Shown: piece by piece, positions 17,501 through 26,245 of the stretch | Numbering within the stretch: position 1 is the stretch's first letter | Layout of the letters: every line of letters starts with the position of its first letter | Assembly: GCF_036014015.1 (NCBI RefSeq) | Contig: NZ_CP107905.1 | Span: forward strand, 3,968,001 to 4,032,000 | Origin: Streptomyces sp. NBC_00457 | Lineage (GTDB): Bacteria; Actinomycetota; Actinomycetes; Streptomycetales; Streptomycetaceae | Direction: 5' to 3' | Length of the DNA: 64,000 nucleotides | Translations under genes and position numbers: made by a program | The notes under the pieces: generated by a model | The model's database searches: none | Seen by the model: only the letters and a program-made list of their open reading frames with translations | What the model was told of the DNA's origin: nothing

Positions 17501-17972
17501 CGGGCTGGCCGGCGAGCAGTTCCCGGACGGCGACGTCCTGCTCGGGGCCCGACAGCAGCCGTAGGGGCTCCACGAACAGGTCGCTGTCCTGGTGGGCGCG
17601 GACCAGGGCGTAGCAGAACGAGTGGAAGGTGGTCGCCTGCGGCGCGCGCGCCGCCCCCATGCGCAGTGCCATGCGGTCGCGCAGTTCGACGGCCGCCTTG
17701 CGGCTGAACGTCAGGACGAGGACCCGCTCGGGGTCCACGCCCCGGGCGATCCTGGCCGCCACGGACTCCACGAGCGTGGTGGTCTTGCCGGTGCCCGGAC
17801 CGGCGAGGACGAGCAGTGGACCCCTGCCGTGGTCAACCACCGAGCGCTGGGCCGCGTCCAGATGAGGGGGAACCACTCGCGGCGGCGGGGTACGGACCAG
17901 CCGGTAAGCGCCACGGCTCCCCTGTCGCACCTGGGAGTGCGACAGGCGCCTGGTGGAGGAAGAGGAGCTCAC
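14598..17972 (-). CDS. adnA: AdnA-type helicase-nuclease with Fe-S cysteines
   Basis: A 1,124-residue protein with a GTG start at 17972. Walker A is LAGPGTGKTTTLVE, motif II FVDEYQDTDPAQVRLL and motif VI region MTAHRSKGLEWRLVVVAG. A Glu/Ala-Ser-Glu-rich repeat (EADASEEADASGEADASE) lies near residue 480. The C-terminal nuclease has IRGQMDRVEADGEG and YVVDFKTGKQ, and cysteines in NTCALQWF plus HCAHCAFRASC form a four-cysteine Fe-S cluster as in AddB-type nucleases. It is 67 bases upstream of adnB on the same strand, matching the mycobacterial adnA-adnB order. Role: processing of double-strand breaks. Confidence 0.9.
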   Translation of the reverse strand: MSSSSSTRRLSHSQVRQGSRGAYRLVRTPPPRVVPPHLDAAQRSVVDHGRGPLLVLAGPGTGKTTTLVESVAARIARGVDPERVLVLTFSRKAAVELRDRMALRMGAARAPQATTFHSFCYALVRAHQDSDLFVEPLRLLSGPEQDVAVRELLAGQPDLERLGLAHVRWPDELRACLTTRGFADEVRAVLARSRELGLDPDALDAFARRIGRPDWRAAATFLAEYLDVLDLQGVLDYAELVHRAVLLAHRPEVAAQLADRYDAVFVDEYQDTDPAQVRLLHALAGGGRTLVAFGDPDQSIYAFRGADVNGILEFPDAFPRADGRPAPVEVLRTSRRSGADLLGATRLLTQRMPLTRLPAEKVRAHRELTPVRDGGRVEVYTYPTPGTELDNIADILRRAHLEDGVPWSDMAVLVRAGSRTIPTVRRALTAAGVPLDIDGDDLPLRHEPAVAPLLTALRAVATAEAAEGGVRDEGAGEADASEEADASGEADASEVAASDTSWLDTETALTLLASPLAGMDAADLRRLGRALREEERAGGNPLPPPSDDLLARALAEPERLVAHDPAYARGAQRLGALLRKARERLAGGGTAEEALWELWDGTPWPARLERAARRSGAAGRNADRDLDAVCALFATAARAEERTGGRGALNFLEEIEAEDIAADTLTRRAVRPDAVRLMTAHRSKGLEWRLVVVAGVQEGLWPDLRRRGSLLEADRIGRDGLAEPLTPGALLAEERRLFYVAATRARERLVVTAVKAPADDGDQPSRFLTELGVAPKDVTGRPRRPLSVAALVAELRATTVDPRVSDTLREAAARRLARLAALADEDGRPLVPSAHPYRWWGMFEPTESKVPLRNRDQPVVLSGSALDQLANTCALQWFLGREVKADAPATVAQGFGNVVHVLADEVASGHTPADLAVLMERLDSVWNALAFDAPWKSAQEKEHARVALERFLKWHVMDRTGRTPVASEHDFDVTLEAGDYEVRIRGQMDRVEADGEGRAYVVDFKTGKQAPTAAEVAHHPQLAVYQLAVREGAVDDAFDGRRPEPGGAELVQLRQGAAQRDGGETLPKVQAQQPLEGEWVGDLLATAAGKVLDERFTPTSGQHCAHCAFRASCSARPEGRHVVE

Positions 17973-18238
17973 GTGGTTCGCCGGTCCTGGTGGGTGTGCT
18001 GGTTTGCGATCCGCGGCGCGTGCAGGGCGTTGGCCGCGTGGTGAGGGGGACGCGTGCCGCCGACGCTACGCCGACGGATGGTGCGGAAGCAGGGCTTCCG
18101 ATTGGCGCATCCGCCCCTTCAGTGCGCTCACGTCTCGTGCGTCCCTCATCCCACGAACGTACGGCATGCCACGGACGTGCCCTGTTTCCCTCGTACGGGC
18201 CACAGGTTGCCCTTGGGCGGGTCCGATGGCGGAAGCTG

Positions 18239-18643
18239 TCAGGTGTGAGGTTCCGCGTGTTCGCCGCCGTCCCACCGCGCCCGCTTCATGTCGACCCGAG
18301 GCAGGTGGCCCTCGGCCGCCCTGCTCGCCTCCTTCAGCGGTGTGCCCTCCGCGCGGTAGTGGTCGAGCGCCCGCAGTTCGTGGCCGGGCAGCAGGACACC
18401 GTCCGCGCGGATGACCCGCCACCACGGAACGGCTCCTCCATAGAGCGCCATCACCCGGCCGACCTGCCGGGGCCCTCCCTCCCGTCGCCCACCACCACCC
18501 TTGCCGGAGAGCGCTCCGCGCTCGCCCCCTTCGCTCTGAAGCCACTCGGCGACATCGCCGTACGTCATCACGCGCCCCGGCGGAATCAGCTCGGCGACCT
18601 CGAGGACCCGCTCTGCGTACTCCGGAAGGCTCTCCTCGCTCAT
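18239..18643 (-). CDS. alkyltransferase-like (ATL/MGMT-fold) DNA-binding protein
   Basis: About 134 residues from the ATG at 18643 (MSEESLPEYAERVLEVAELI); an ATG 9 bases upstream is possible. The MGMT DNA-binding fold is recognisable (IPPGRVMTYGDVAEWL), but the alkyl-acceptor motif PCHRV is replaced by PWWRVI, so the active cysteine is tryptophan as in ATL proteins. ATLs bind O6-alkylguanine and hand it to nucleotide-excision repair rather than repairing it directly. A glycine/arginine-rich insertion (SGKGGGGRREGGPRQ) is present. It precedes adnA on the same strand with 266 bp between. Confidence 0.9.
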   Translation of the reverse strand: MSEESLPEYAERVLEVAELIPPGRVMTYGDVAEWLQSEGGERGALSGKGGGGRREGGPRQVGRVMALYGGAVPWWRVIRADGVLLPGHELRALDHYRAEGTPLKEASRAAEGHLPRVDMKRARWDGGEHAEPHT

Positions 18644-18829
18644 CCGTCCCATCCTGCCGCACCCCACCGACAATGTGACGCCCTCGTGACTGTGCGTATC
18701 CCTCGCCCCCGAGCGGCGCTTCGGGCAGACTGTGCGCCCCCGCGTTTGCACCCTGATGCCCCTGTGTGTCGGTGGGGCATGCCACCATCGTGCGGGCGGT
18801 GATCGGTGATACGAGATCAAGAAGAGACG

Positions 18830-21619
18830 ATGAAGCAGCAGGGTGTGCACCCGGAGGGCGCGAAGAGCACCTCTGACGCTTCATCGCGCCCGCACACCGC
18901 CGACGCGGACGACAAGGACGCACACGACACAGCCGAGGAGGCGGTGGTCGCGAGCATCTCCGGCCCAGGCGCCGAGCACATCGACGAGGCCCACCCCGAC
19001 GAGGACGACGCGCACACCGACGAGGTCGAGGGCGACGAACCGCTCCTCCCCGCGCGCGTGCACCGCCCGTCCGACCTGATGCGGCTCCTGGTGGGCGTGC
19101 TGGCCGTCGCCGTGCTCATCGCGATCGCCGCGTTCGCGCACGGCACCACCTCGGGCCTCGAACAGGACATCAACAAGGGCACCGGGCAGGCACCCGATCT
19201 GCTCATCAAGATCGCGGGGCTGGCGTCCAGCATCGCGATCCTCCTGGTGCCGGTCGCGTTCGCGATCGAACGGCTGATCAAGCGGGACGGGCTGCGTATC
19301 GCCGACGGTGTGCTCGCGGCGGTCCTCGCGCACGGAGTGACGCTCGCCACCGATCTGTGGGTCGCCAAGGCGGCCCCCGACTCGATCCAGGAGGCGCTCA
19401 CCCAGCCCTCCCCCGGCGACATCCATGCCCTCACCGACCCTGTGCACGGCTATCTCGCCCCGGTCATCGCGTACATGACGGCCGTCGGCATGTCGCGTCG
19501 GCCACGCTGGCGCGCGGTGCTGTGGATCGTGCTGCTCCTGGACGCCTTCTCGATGCTCGTCACCGGCTACACCACGCCGTTCTCGATCATCCTGACGGTG
19601 CTGATCGGCTGGACCGTCGCCTACGGGACGCTGTACGCGGTCGGCTCGCCCAACGTCCGTCCTACCGGACGGACACTGATGGCGGGCCTGAGGCATGTGG
19701 GCTTCCGTCCGGTGACCGCGTCCCGCGAGGACGCGCAGGAGACGGCGGAGAGCGGCGACCGCGGCCGACGCTACTTCGTCACCCTGGAGGACGGTCCGCC
19801 GCTGGACGTCACGGTCGTCGACCGCGAGCAGCAGGCACAGGGCTTCTTCTACCGGGTGTGGCGCAATCTGACGCTGCGCGGCATCGCCACCCGCCGCAGT
19901 CTGCAGTCGCTGCGCCAGGCGCTGGAGCAGGAGGCGCTGCTCGCCTACGCGGCCATCGCAGCCGGTGCAAACGCGCCCAAGCTGATCGCCACCTCCGAGC
20001 TCGGCCCGGACGCCGTGATGCTCGTCTATGAGCACACCGGCGGGCGCACACTCGACTCGCTGGACGACAACGAGATCACCGACGATCTGCTGCGCAGCAC
20101 CTGGCACCAGGTGCAGGCGCTGCAGTCACGGCGGATCGCGCACCGGAGGCTGGCAGGCGACGCGATTCTGGTGGATCGTTCCGGCACGGTCATCCTCACC
20201 GATCTGCGCGGCGGCGAGATCGCGGCCGGTGAACTGCTGCTGCGCGTGGACATCGCCCAGCTGGTGACGACGCTCGGACTGCGCGTGGGCGCCGAGCGCG
20301 CGGTGGCCTCCGCGGTCGAGGTCCTCGGTCCCGACACCGTCGCCGACTGCCTGCCGATGCTCCAGCCCATCGCGCTGACGCGCTCCACGCGCGCGACACT
20401 GCGGAAACTGGCCCGGGAGCGGGCGCAGCGCGAGCGCGACGCCGTCCTGGAGGCGTCCCGGCAGGCCAAGCAGGCCCGGGTGGACGAGGCCCACGGCGAG
20501 GCCCACGAGGACACGAAGCCCGTACTCGACAAGCTCGACAAGAAGGCCGTACGAGCGGAGCAGCGAGCCGAGAAGCGGGCCATCGACGAGGCCATGGACG
20601 AGGCGCGCGAGGAGGATCTGCTCACGCAGATCCGCCACCAGGTGCTGCGGATCAGGCCGCAGGCGCCGGTCGAGCCGGCCCGCCTGGAGCGGGTGCGGCC
20701 ACGCACGCTGATCAGCCTCATCGCCGGTGCGATCGGCGCGTACTTCCTGCTGACGCAGCTCACGCACATCGAGTTCGGTCCGCTGATCGCCAACGCCGAG
20801 TGGGGCTGGGTCGCGGCGGCCGTGCTGTTCTCGGCGTGCAGCTACTTCGCCGCGGCGATGGCGCTGCTGGGGTTCGTGCCGGAGCGGGTGCCGTTCCTGC
20901 GGACCGTGGCCGCCCAGGTCGCCGGGTCCTTCGTGAAGATCGTCGCCCCGGCCGCGGTGGGCGGCGTGGCTCTGAACACGCGGTTCCTGCAGCGCGAGGG
21001 GGTGCGGCCGGGGCTCGCGGTGGCGAGTGTCGGCGCCTCTCAGCTGTTCGGGCTCGGCGCCCACATCATGATGCTGCTGGCCTTCGGCTATCTCACCGGC
21101 ACCGAGAAGACGCCGTCGCTGTCGCCGTCCCGGACGGTCATCGCGGGTCTGCTGACGGTGGCGGTGCTGGTCCTCGTGGTGACCTCGGTGCCGTTCCTGC
21201 GGAAATTCGTCTCCACGCGCGTGAGGTCGCTGTTCGCGGGTGTCGTGCCGCGCATGCTCGACGTGCTGCAGCGCCCGCAGAAGCTGCTGACCGGCATCGG
21301 CGGCATGCTCCTGCTGACGGCCTGCTTCGTGATGTGCCTGGACGCGTCGATCCGCGCGTTCGGCGACGAAACGACGTCGATCAGCATCGCCAGCGTCGCC
21401 GTCGTCTTCCTTGCGGGCAACGCACTGGGGTCCGCCGCCCCGACACCGGGCGGTGTGGGCGCGGTCGAGGCGACCCTGACGGTCGGTCTGATCGCCGTAG
21501 GTCTACCCAGTGAGGTCGCCGCCCCCGCGGTGCTGCTGTTCCGGCTGCTGACACTGTGGCTGCCGGTACTGCCGGGCTGGCTGGCCTTCAACCACCTGAC
21601 GCGCAAGGGCGCCCTGTAG
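18830..21619 (+). CDS. membrane protein with kinase-like domain and LPG-synthase/flippase-like TM domain
   Basis: A 929-residue protein starting MKQQGVHPEGAKSTSDASS at 18830. After an acidic N-terminal ~80 residues come about six membrane segments (LMRLLVGVLAVAVLIAIAAF, then LIKIAGLASSIAILLVPVAF). A soluble region of ~350 residues follows with a degenerate kinase fold (EALLAYAAIAAGANAPKLI, LVYEHTGGRTLD, RRLAGDAILVDRSG, ILTDLRGGE), then a charged Ala/Glu/Lys helix. The last ~280 residues form a seven-helix lysylphosphatidylglycerol-synthase/UPF0104 domain with GSAAPTPGGVGAVEATL. The family is common in actinobacteria; its lipid or glycan substrate is unknown. Confidence 0.85.
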   Translation: MKQQGVHPEGAKSTSDASSRPHTADADDKDAHDTAEEAVVASISGPGAEHIDEAHPDEDDAHTDEVEGDEPLLPARVHRPSDLMRLLVGVLAVAVLIAIAAFAHGTTSGLEQDINKGTGQAPDLLIKIAGLASSIAILLVPVAFAIERLIKRDGLRIADGVLAAVLAHGVTLATDLWVAKAAPDSIQEALTQPSPGDIHALTDPVHGYLAPVIAYMTAVGMSRRPRWRAVLWIVLLLDAFSMLVTGYTTPFSIILTVLIGWTVAYGTLYAVGSPNVRPTGRTLMAGLRHVGFRPVTASREDAQETAESGDRGRRYFVTLEDGPPLDVTVVDREQQAQGFFYRVWRNLTLRGIATRRSLQSLRQALEQEALLAYAAIAAGANAPKLIATSELGPDAVMLVYEHTGGRTLDSLDDNEITDDLLRSTWHQVQALQSRRIAHRRLAGDAILVDRSGTVILTDLRGGEIAAGELLLRVDIAQLVTTLGLRVGAERAVASAVEVLGPDTVADCLPMLQPIALTRSTRATLRKLARERAQRERDAVLEASRQAKQARVDEAHGEAHEDTKPVLDKLDKKAVRAEQRAEKRAIDEAMDEAREEDLLTQIRHQVLRIRPQAPVEPARLERVRPRTLISLIAGAIGAYFLLTQLTHIEFGPLIANAEWGWVAAAVLFSACSYFAAAMALLGFVPERVPFLRTVAAQVAGSFVKIVAPAAVGGVALNTRFLQREGVRPGLAVASVGASQLFGLGAHIMMLLAFGYLTGTEKTPSLSPSRTVIAGLLTVAVLVLVVTSVPFLRKFVSTRVRSLFAGVVPRMLDVLQRPQKLLTGIGGMLLLTACFVMCLDASIRAFGDETTSISIASVAVVFLAGNALGSAAPTPGGVGAVEATLTVGLIAVGLPSEVAAPAVLLFRLLTLWLPVLPGWLAFNHLTRKGAL

Positions 21620-21680
21620 CTCGTACCTCGTACGGCTCGCGCCCCGAGCGCACATCCGTGCGCGACAGCAGGATGGGGTC

Positions 21681-23228
21681 ATGCCCAACCGCTCCCGGCT
21701 GCGCGCCGCTGCCCTGACCGCCACCGCCGTGCTGCTGTCCGCCGTGCTGGCGGGCTGCGGCGACGACGACTCGCAGAACGAGGATCTGTCGGCCCAGTCG
21801 CTGAGCTGGAAGGACTGCCCGGCCCCCTCCCAGGCGCAAGGCGGCGGAGGCGCCCCGTCACCTCTGGCGAACGGCGACGAATGGCAGTGCAGCACCATGA
21901 AGGCGCCGCTCGACTGGGACGAGCCCAAGGGCGACACCATCGATATCGCCCTGATCCGCGCGAAAACGAGCGGCGACGAGAGCAAGCGCATCGGCTCGCT
22001 CATCTTCAACTTCGGCGGGCCCGGCGGCTCGGGCGTCACCACGCTGCCCGCCTTCGGCGAGGACTACGCGAAACTGCGCACCCGCTACGACCTGGTGAGC
22101 TTCGACCCGCGCGGTGTGGGCCGCAGCGCCCCTGTGAAGTGCGAGAACGACCAGCAGCTCGACGCCTACTTCCAGCAGGACGCCACCCCAGAGAACGCCG
22201 CCGAGCGCACCGAACTCCTGGACGACACCAAGGAGTTCAACGCGGCCTGCGAGAAGAACTCCAAAAAGGTCCTGCCCCATGTCCGCACCACCGATGCGGC
22301 CCGTGACCTGGACCTGATGCGCCAGGTCCTCGGCGACGCCAAGCTGCACTACTTCGGCATCTCCTACGGCACCGAACTCGGCGGCGTCTACGCCCACCTG
22401 TTCCCGAAAAACGTGGGCCGTGCCGTGTTCGACGCGGTCGTCGATCCGACGGAGAACCCCGAGCAGGGCTCGCTCGGCCAGACCGAGGGCTTCCAGCTCG
22501 CACTCGACAACTTCGCCGAGCACTGCGCCTCGCAGGTCGAGGACTGTCCGATCGGCGACAGCGCACAGGACGTCAAGAACCGCATCGCCAAGCTGCTGAA
22601 GGACCTCGACAGCAAGCCGATCACCGGCGTCTTCCCCCGCGAGCTGACCCAGACCGCGGCGACCAGCGGCATCGCACAGGCCCTGTACTCCCAGGACTTC
22701 TGGGAGTACCTCACTCAGGGCCTGGATCAGGCGTACGACGGCAACGGCCAGATCCTGATGCTGCTGTCCGACTCACTGAACGGGCGCAGCGAGAACGGCG
22801 AGTACAGCAACCTCACGGCGGCCAACATCTCCATCAACTGCGCGGACGACAAGCCGCGTTACACCGCCGCCTACGTGGAGCGGAAACTGCCGGAGTTCCG
22901 GGCCGCCTCGCCGGTGTTCGGCGACTATCTCGCCTGGTCCATGATCAGCTGCACGGACTGGCCCGTGGCGGGCTCCGCCGACCACCCCGACGTGAGCGCG
23001 CCCGGCGCGGCCCCGATCCTGGTCGTGGGCAACACCGGCGACCCGGCCACACCGTACGAGGGCGCGCGCAAGATGGCGCAGGCCCTGGGCCAGGGCGTCG
23101 GCGTCGAGCTCACGTACAAGGGACAGGGGCACGGCGCCTACGACAGCAAGAACAAATGCGTGCAGAGCGCGGTGAACGGCTATCTGCTGGACGGGAAGGT
23201 CCCGGCCGCCGGGACCGTCTGCTCCTGA
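21681..23228 (+). CDS. secreted S33-family peptidase lipoprotein (Tap-like), copy 1
   Basis: A 515-residue lipoprotein: signal peptide ending in the lipobox LAGC (C ~32). The alpha/beta-hydrolase core shows the oxyanion FNFGGPGGSG, the nucleophile in YFGISYGTELGGVYAHL, the acid in VVGNTGDPATPYEGARK and the histidine in GQGHGAYDS. This is the tripeptidyl-aminopeptidase (SlpD/SlpE) type of Streptomyces mycelium-associated peptidase, releasing short peptides outside the cell. A paralogue follows in tandem at 23367. Part of the two genes around the catalytic serine is almost identical. Confidence 0.93.
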   Translation: MPNRSRLRAAALTATAVLLSAVLAGCGDDDSQNEDLSAQSLSWKDCPAPSQAQGGGGAPSPLANGDEWQCSTMKAPLDWDEPKGDTIDIALIRAKTSGDESKRIGSLIFNFGGPGGSGVTTLPAFGEDYAKLRTRYDLVSFDPRGVGRSAPVKCENDQQLDAYFQQDATPENAAERTELLDDTKEFNAACEKNSKKVLPHVRTTDAARDLDLMRQVLGDAKLHYFGISYGTELGGVYAHLFPKNVGRAVFDAVVDPTENPEQGSLGQTEGFQLALDNFAEHCASQVEDCPIGDSAQDVKNRIAKLLKDLDSKPITGVFPRELTQTAATSGIAQALYSQDFWEYLTQGLDQAYDGNGQILMLLSDSLNGRSENGEYSNLTAANISINCADDKPRYTAAYVERKLPEFRAASPVFGDYLAWSMISCTDWPVAGSADHPDVSAPGAAPILVVGNTGDPATPYEGARKMAQALGQGVGVELTYKGQGHGAYDSKNKCVQSAVNGYLLDGKVPAAGTVCS

Positions 23229-23366
23229 GGCCGGGGCCGAAATCCAGGCAAACTTGCAGGTCAGAAGGTTATCCACAGGGCCCGGCAGGTGCTGCGAGAT
23301 CCGCCTACCATGGCCTGACCGCCATCCGCGGATCCACGCGGACGGCCTGCGAGGGGGTAGAAGCAC

Positions 23367-24941
23367 ATGGCGCGTATCGTCCGGTGGACGGCTCTGACGG
23401 CCGCCGCCGCACTGCTGGCGGCGGGCTGCGGCAGCGGCTCGTCCGACGACGGCAAGGACGGGGAGGAGAGCAGCGGGGGGAGGTCCTCCGCTACGGCGCC
23501 GTCGTCCGGTTCCTCCGGCACGGCAGGCGGTACGGCGGATCCGCCGCCCTCCTCACTGACCTCGCAGAAGCTGGACTGGGGGCGCTGCGAGGCCACCGCG
23601 GACGCGCCCGCGCCGGGCGGCGACTGGCAGTGCGCGACGCTCAAGGTGCCGCTGGACTGGGCGGAGCCGAGCGGCGAGACGATCGGCCTCGCACTGATCC
23701 GCGCCAAGGCCACCGGGGACGACCGCATCGGCTCACTGCTGTTCAACTTCGGCGGCCCGGGTGGCTCGGGCGTCTCCGGCCTGCCGTCGTTCGCATCGTC
23801 GTACGCCCTGCTCCGCGAGCGCTACGACCTGGTGAGCTGGGATCCGCGCGGGGTCGCCGCCAGTGAGGGTGTCCGCTGCCGCGGCGACAAGGAGATCCAG
23901 GCCACCGAGGCCGTCGACGTGACCCCGGACACCGGGGCCGAGGAAAAGGCCTACCTCCGGGACGCGGCCGACTTCGCGAAGGGCTGCGAGAAGGACGCCG
24001 GGGAGCTGATGGCCCATGCGTCCACCACGGACACCGCCCGCGACATGGACCTGATGCGTCAGGTCCTCGGCGACGCCAAGCTGCACTACTTCGGCATCTC
24101 CTACGGCACCGAACTCGGCGGGGTCTATGCCCACTTGTTCCCGCGCAACGTGGGGCGGCTGATCCTGGACGCGGCCGTCGACCCGACCGCCGGGAGGGTG
24201 GGCCACGCAGAGAACCAGGCCAGGGGCTTCCAGCGCGCGCTGGACAACTACCTGAAGTCCACCGGTCAGGACCCCGAGGAGGGCTCCCGGAACATCGCGG
24301 ACCTGCTGGACCGGATCGACGCGGATCCGCTGCCGACGTCGTCCGGCCGGGAGCTGACGCAGACGCTCGCGGTCACCGGCATCGCGCTGCCGCTGTACAA
24401 CCAGTCGTCCTGGCCGACGCTGACCAGTGCCCTGACGGCGGCGGAGGAAGGCGACGGCTCCGAACTGCTGGCGCTCGCCGACGGCTACAACGAGCGCGAC
24501 GCATCGGGGCACTACGGCACGACGACCCACTCGCAACGGGTCATAACGTGCTCGGACGACAAGGAGCGGCCGACGGCCGCCGAGGCGAAGAAGCTGCTGC
24601 CGAAGTTCGAGAAGATCTCGCCGGTCTTCGGGGACTTCTTCGGCTGGGACACGGCCGGCTTCTGCCACGACTGGCCGGTGCCCGGGCAGTTCGAGACGCC
24701 GGAGGTGAGCGCGCCGGGAGCGGCGCCGATCCTGGTGGTCGGCACCACCGGCGACCCGGCGACGCCGTACGAGGGCGCCCGCAGGCTGGCGGACGAACTG
24801 GGCCGGGGCGTCGGCGTGATGCTGACCTGGAAGGGCGAGGGTCACGGTGCGTACGGCAACGGGAACGACTGCATCGACTCGACCGTGAACGCGTATCTGC
24901 TCGGCGGCAAGGTGCCGAAGGACGGCAAGGTCTGTTCATGA
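23367..24941 (+). CDS. secreted S33-family peptidase lipoprotein (Tap-like), copy 2
   Basis: A 524-residue paralogue of the preceding gene, 138 bp downstream. Signal peptide with lipobox LAAGC, then a Ser/Gly-rich linker. FNFGGPGGSGVSGLPSF, the serine in HYFGISYGTELGG, the aspartate in VVGTTGDPATPYEGARR and the histidine in GEGHGAYGN are all present, so it should be active. The preserved triads in both copies argue for two working peptidases with different specificity rather than decay. A hairpin terminator follows at 24944. Confidence 0.93.
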   Translation: MARIVRWTALTAAAALLAAGCGSGSSDDGKDGEESSGGRSSATAPSSGSSGTAGGTADPPPSSLTSQKLDWGRCEATADAPAPGGDWQCATLKVPLDWAEPSGETIGLALIRAKATGDDRIGSLLFNFGGPGGSGVSGLPSFASSYALLRERYDLVSWDPRGVAASEGVRCRGDKEIQATEAVDVTPDTGAEEKAYLRDAADFAKGCEKDAGELMAHASTTDTARDMDLMRQVLGDAKLHYFGISYGTELGGVYAHLFPRNVGRLILDAAVDPTAGRVGHAENQARGFQRALDNYLKSTGQDPEEGSRNIADLLDRIDADPLPTSSGRELTQTLAVTGIALPLYNQSSWPTLTSALTAAEEGDGSELLALADGYNERDASGHYGTTTHSQRVITCSDDKERPTAAEAKKLLPKFEKISPVFGDFFGWDTAGFCHDWPVPGQFETPEVSAPGAAPILVVGTTGDPATPYEGARRLADELGRGVGVMLTWKGEGHGAYGNGNDCIDSTVNAYLLGGKVPKDGKVCS

Positions 24942-24943
24942 CG

Positions 24944-24988
24944 ACGGCGGGGGCCGCGCGCACCCGTGGTGCATGCGGCCCCCGCCGT
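24944..24988. terminator. terminator between peptidase and moeZ
   Basis: A 14-base inverted repeat (ACGGCGGGGGCCGC at 24944-24957 with its complement at 24975-24988) between the convergent peptidase and moeZ genes, with a smaller GCACC/GGTGC stem inside the loop. Confidence 0.8.
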
Positions 24989-25003
24989 TCGGCAGACCTG
25001 AGG

Positions 25004-26182
25004 TCAGTAGACCGGCTTGCTCGGCTCGATCTGGTTGACCCAGCCGATCACGCCGCCGCCGACGTGCACGGCGTCCGCGAAGCCCGCGGACTTCAGCACG
25101 GCGAGGACTTCCGCACTGCGGACACCCGTCTTGCAGTGCAAGACGATCTTCTTGTCCTGCGGAAGGGTCTCCAGGGCGGTGCCCATGAGGAACTCGTTCT
25201 TCGGGATCAGCTTGGCGCCCGGGATGGAGACGATCTCGTACTCGTTGATCTCGCGGACGTCGATGATCTCGATGTTCTCGCCGTCGTCGATCCACTCCTT
25301 GAGCTGCTTGGGAGTGATCGTCGAACCGGCCGCGGCCTCCTGGGCCTCCTCGGAGACGACGCCGCAGAAGGCCTCGTAGTCGATGAGCTCGGTGACGGTC
25401 GGGTTCTCGCCGCAGACCGCGCAGTTCGGGTCCTTGCGGACCTTGACCTGGCGGTACTGCATCTCCAGGGCGTCGTAGATCATCAGGCGGCCGACGAGCG
25501 GCTCACCGATGCCCGCGAGGAGCTTGATGGCCTCGTTGACCTGGATGGAGCCGATGGACGCGCACAGCACGCCCAGGACACCGCCCTCGGCGCAGGAAGG
25601 GACCATGCCGGGGGGCGGGGGCTCCGGGTAGAGGCAGCGGTAGCAGGGGCCGTGCTCGGACCAGAAGACGGAGGCCTGACCGTCGAAGCGGTAGATCGAA
25701 CCCCAGACGTACGGCTTGTTCAGCAGCACGCAGGCGTCGTTGACCAGGTAGCGGGTCGCGAAGTTGTCCGTGCCGTCGACGATCAGGTCGTACTGGCTGA
25801 AGATGTCCATCACGTTGTCGGCCTCGAGCCGCTCCTCGTGAAGGACCACGTTCACGTACGGGTTGATGCCCTTGACGGAGTCACGGGCCGACTCGGCCTT
25901 GGAGCGGCCGATGTCGGCCTGGCTGTGGATGATCTGGCGCTGCAGGTTCGACTCGTCGACCTCGTCGAACTCGACGATGCCGAGGGTGCCGACGCCCGCG
26001 GCGGCCAGGTACATCAGCGCCGGCGAGCCCAGGCCGCCGGCGCCCACACAGAGCACCTTGGCGTTCTTCAGCCGCTTCTGCCCGTCCATCCCGACGTCAG
26101 GGATGATCAGGTGACGGGAGTACCTGCGGACCTCGTCTACGGTGAGCTCAGGAGCTGGCTCGACCAGGGGTGGCAGCGACAC
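25004..26182 (-). CDS. moeZ: adenylyltransferase/sulfurtransferase MoeZ
   Basis: A 392-residue fusion. The N-terminal MoeB/ThiF domain has VGAGGLGSPALMYLAAAG (about 46-63), the DGTDNFATRYLVND segment and two zinc CxxC pairs (CYRCLYP, NCAVCGE); the cysteine of CAEGGVLG is the E1-type position. The C-terminal rhodanese domain carries the persulfide cysteine in LHCKTGVRSAE (about 350). MoeZ activates the C-termini of ubiquitin-like sulfur-carrier proteins and loads sulfur for molybdopterin, thiotemplated amino acids and 2-thiosugars. Start GTG at 26182. Confidence 0.95.
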   Translation of the reverse strand: MSLPPLVEPAPELTVDEVRRYSRHLIIPDVGMDGQKRLKNAKVLCVGAGGLGSPALMYLAAAGVGTLGIVEFDEVDESNLQRQIIHSQADIGRSKAESARDSVKGINPYVNVVLHEERLEADNVMDIFSQYDLIVDGTDNFATRYLVNDACVLLNKPYVWGSIYRFDGQASVFWSEHGPCYRCLYPEPPPPGMVPSCAEGGVLGVLCASIGSIQVNEAIKLLAGIGEPLVGRLMIYDALEMQYRQVKVRKDPNCAVCGENPTVTELIDYEAFCGVVSEEAQEAAAGSTITPKQLKEWIDDGENIEIIDVREINEYEIVSIPGAKLIPKNEFLMGTALETLPQDKKIVLHCKTGVRSAEVLAVLKSAGFADAVHVGGGVIGWVNQIEPSKPVY

Positions 26183-26245
26183 GGGGGCTCCGTTGGTCGG
26201 TCAATCACTACAGTTGTTCTCCCCGTAACAGTGCCATGCGCTTTT

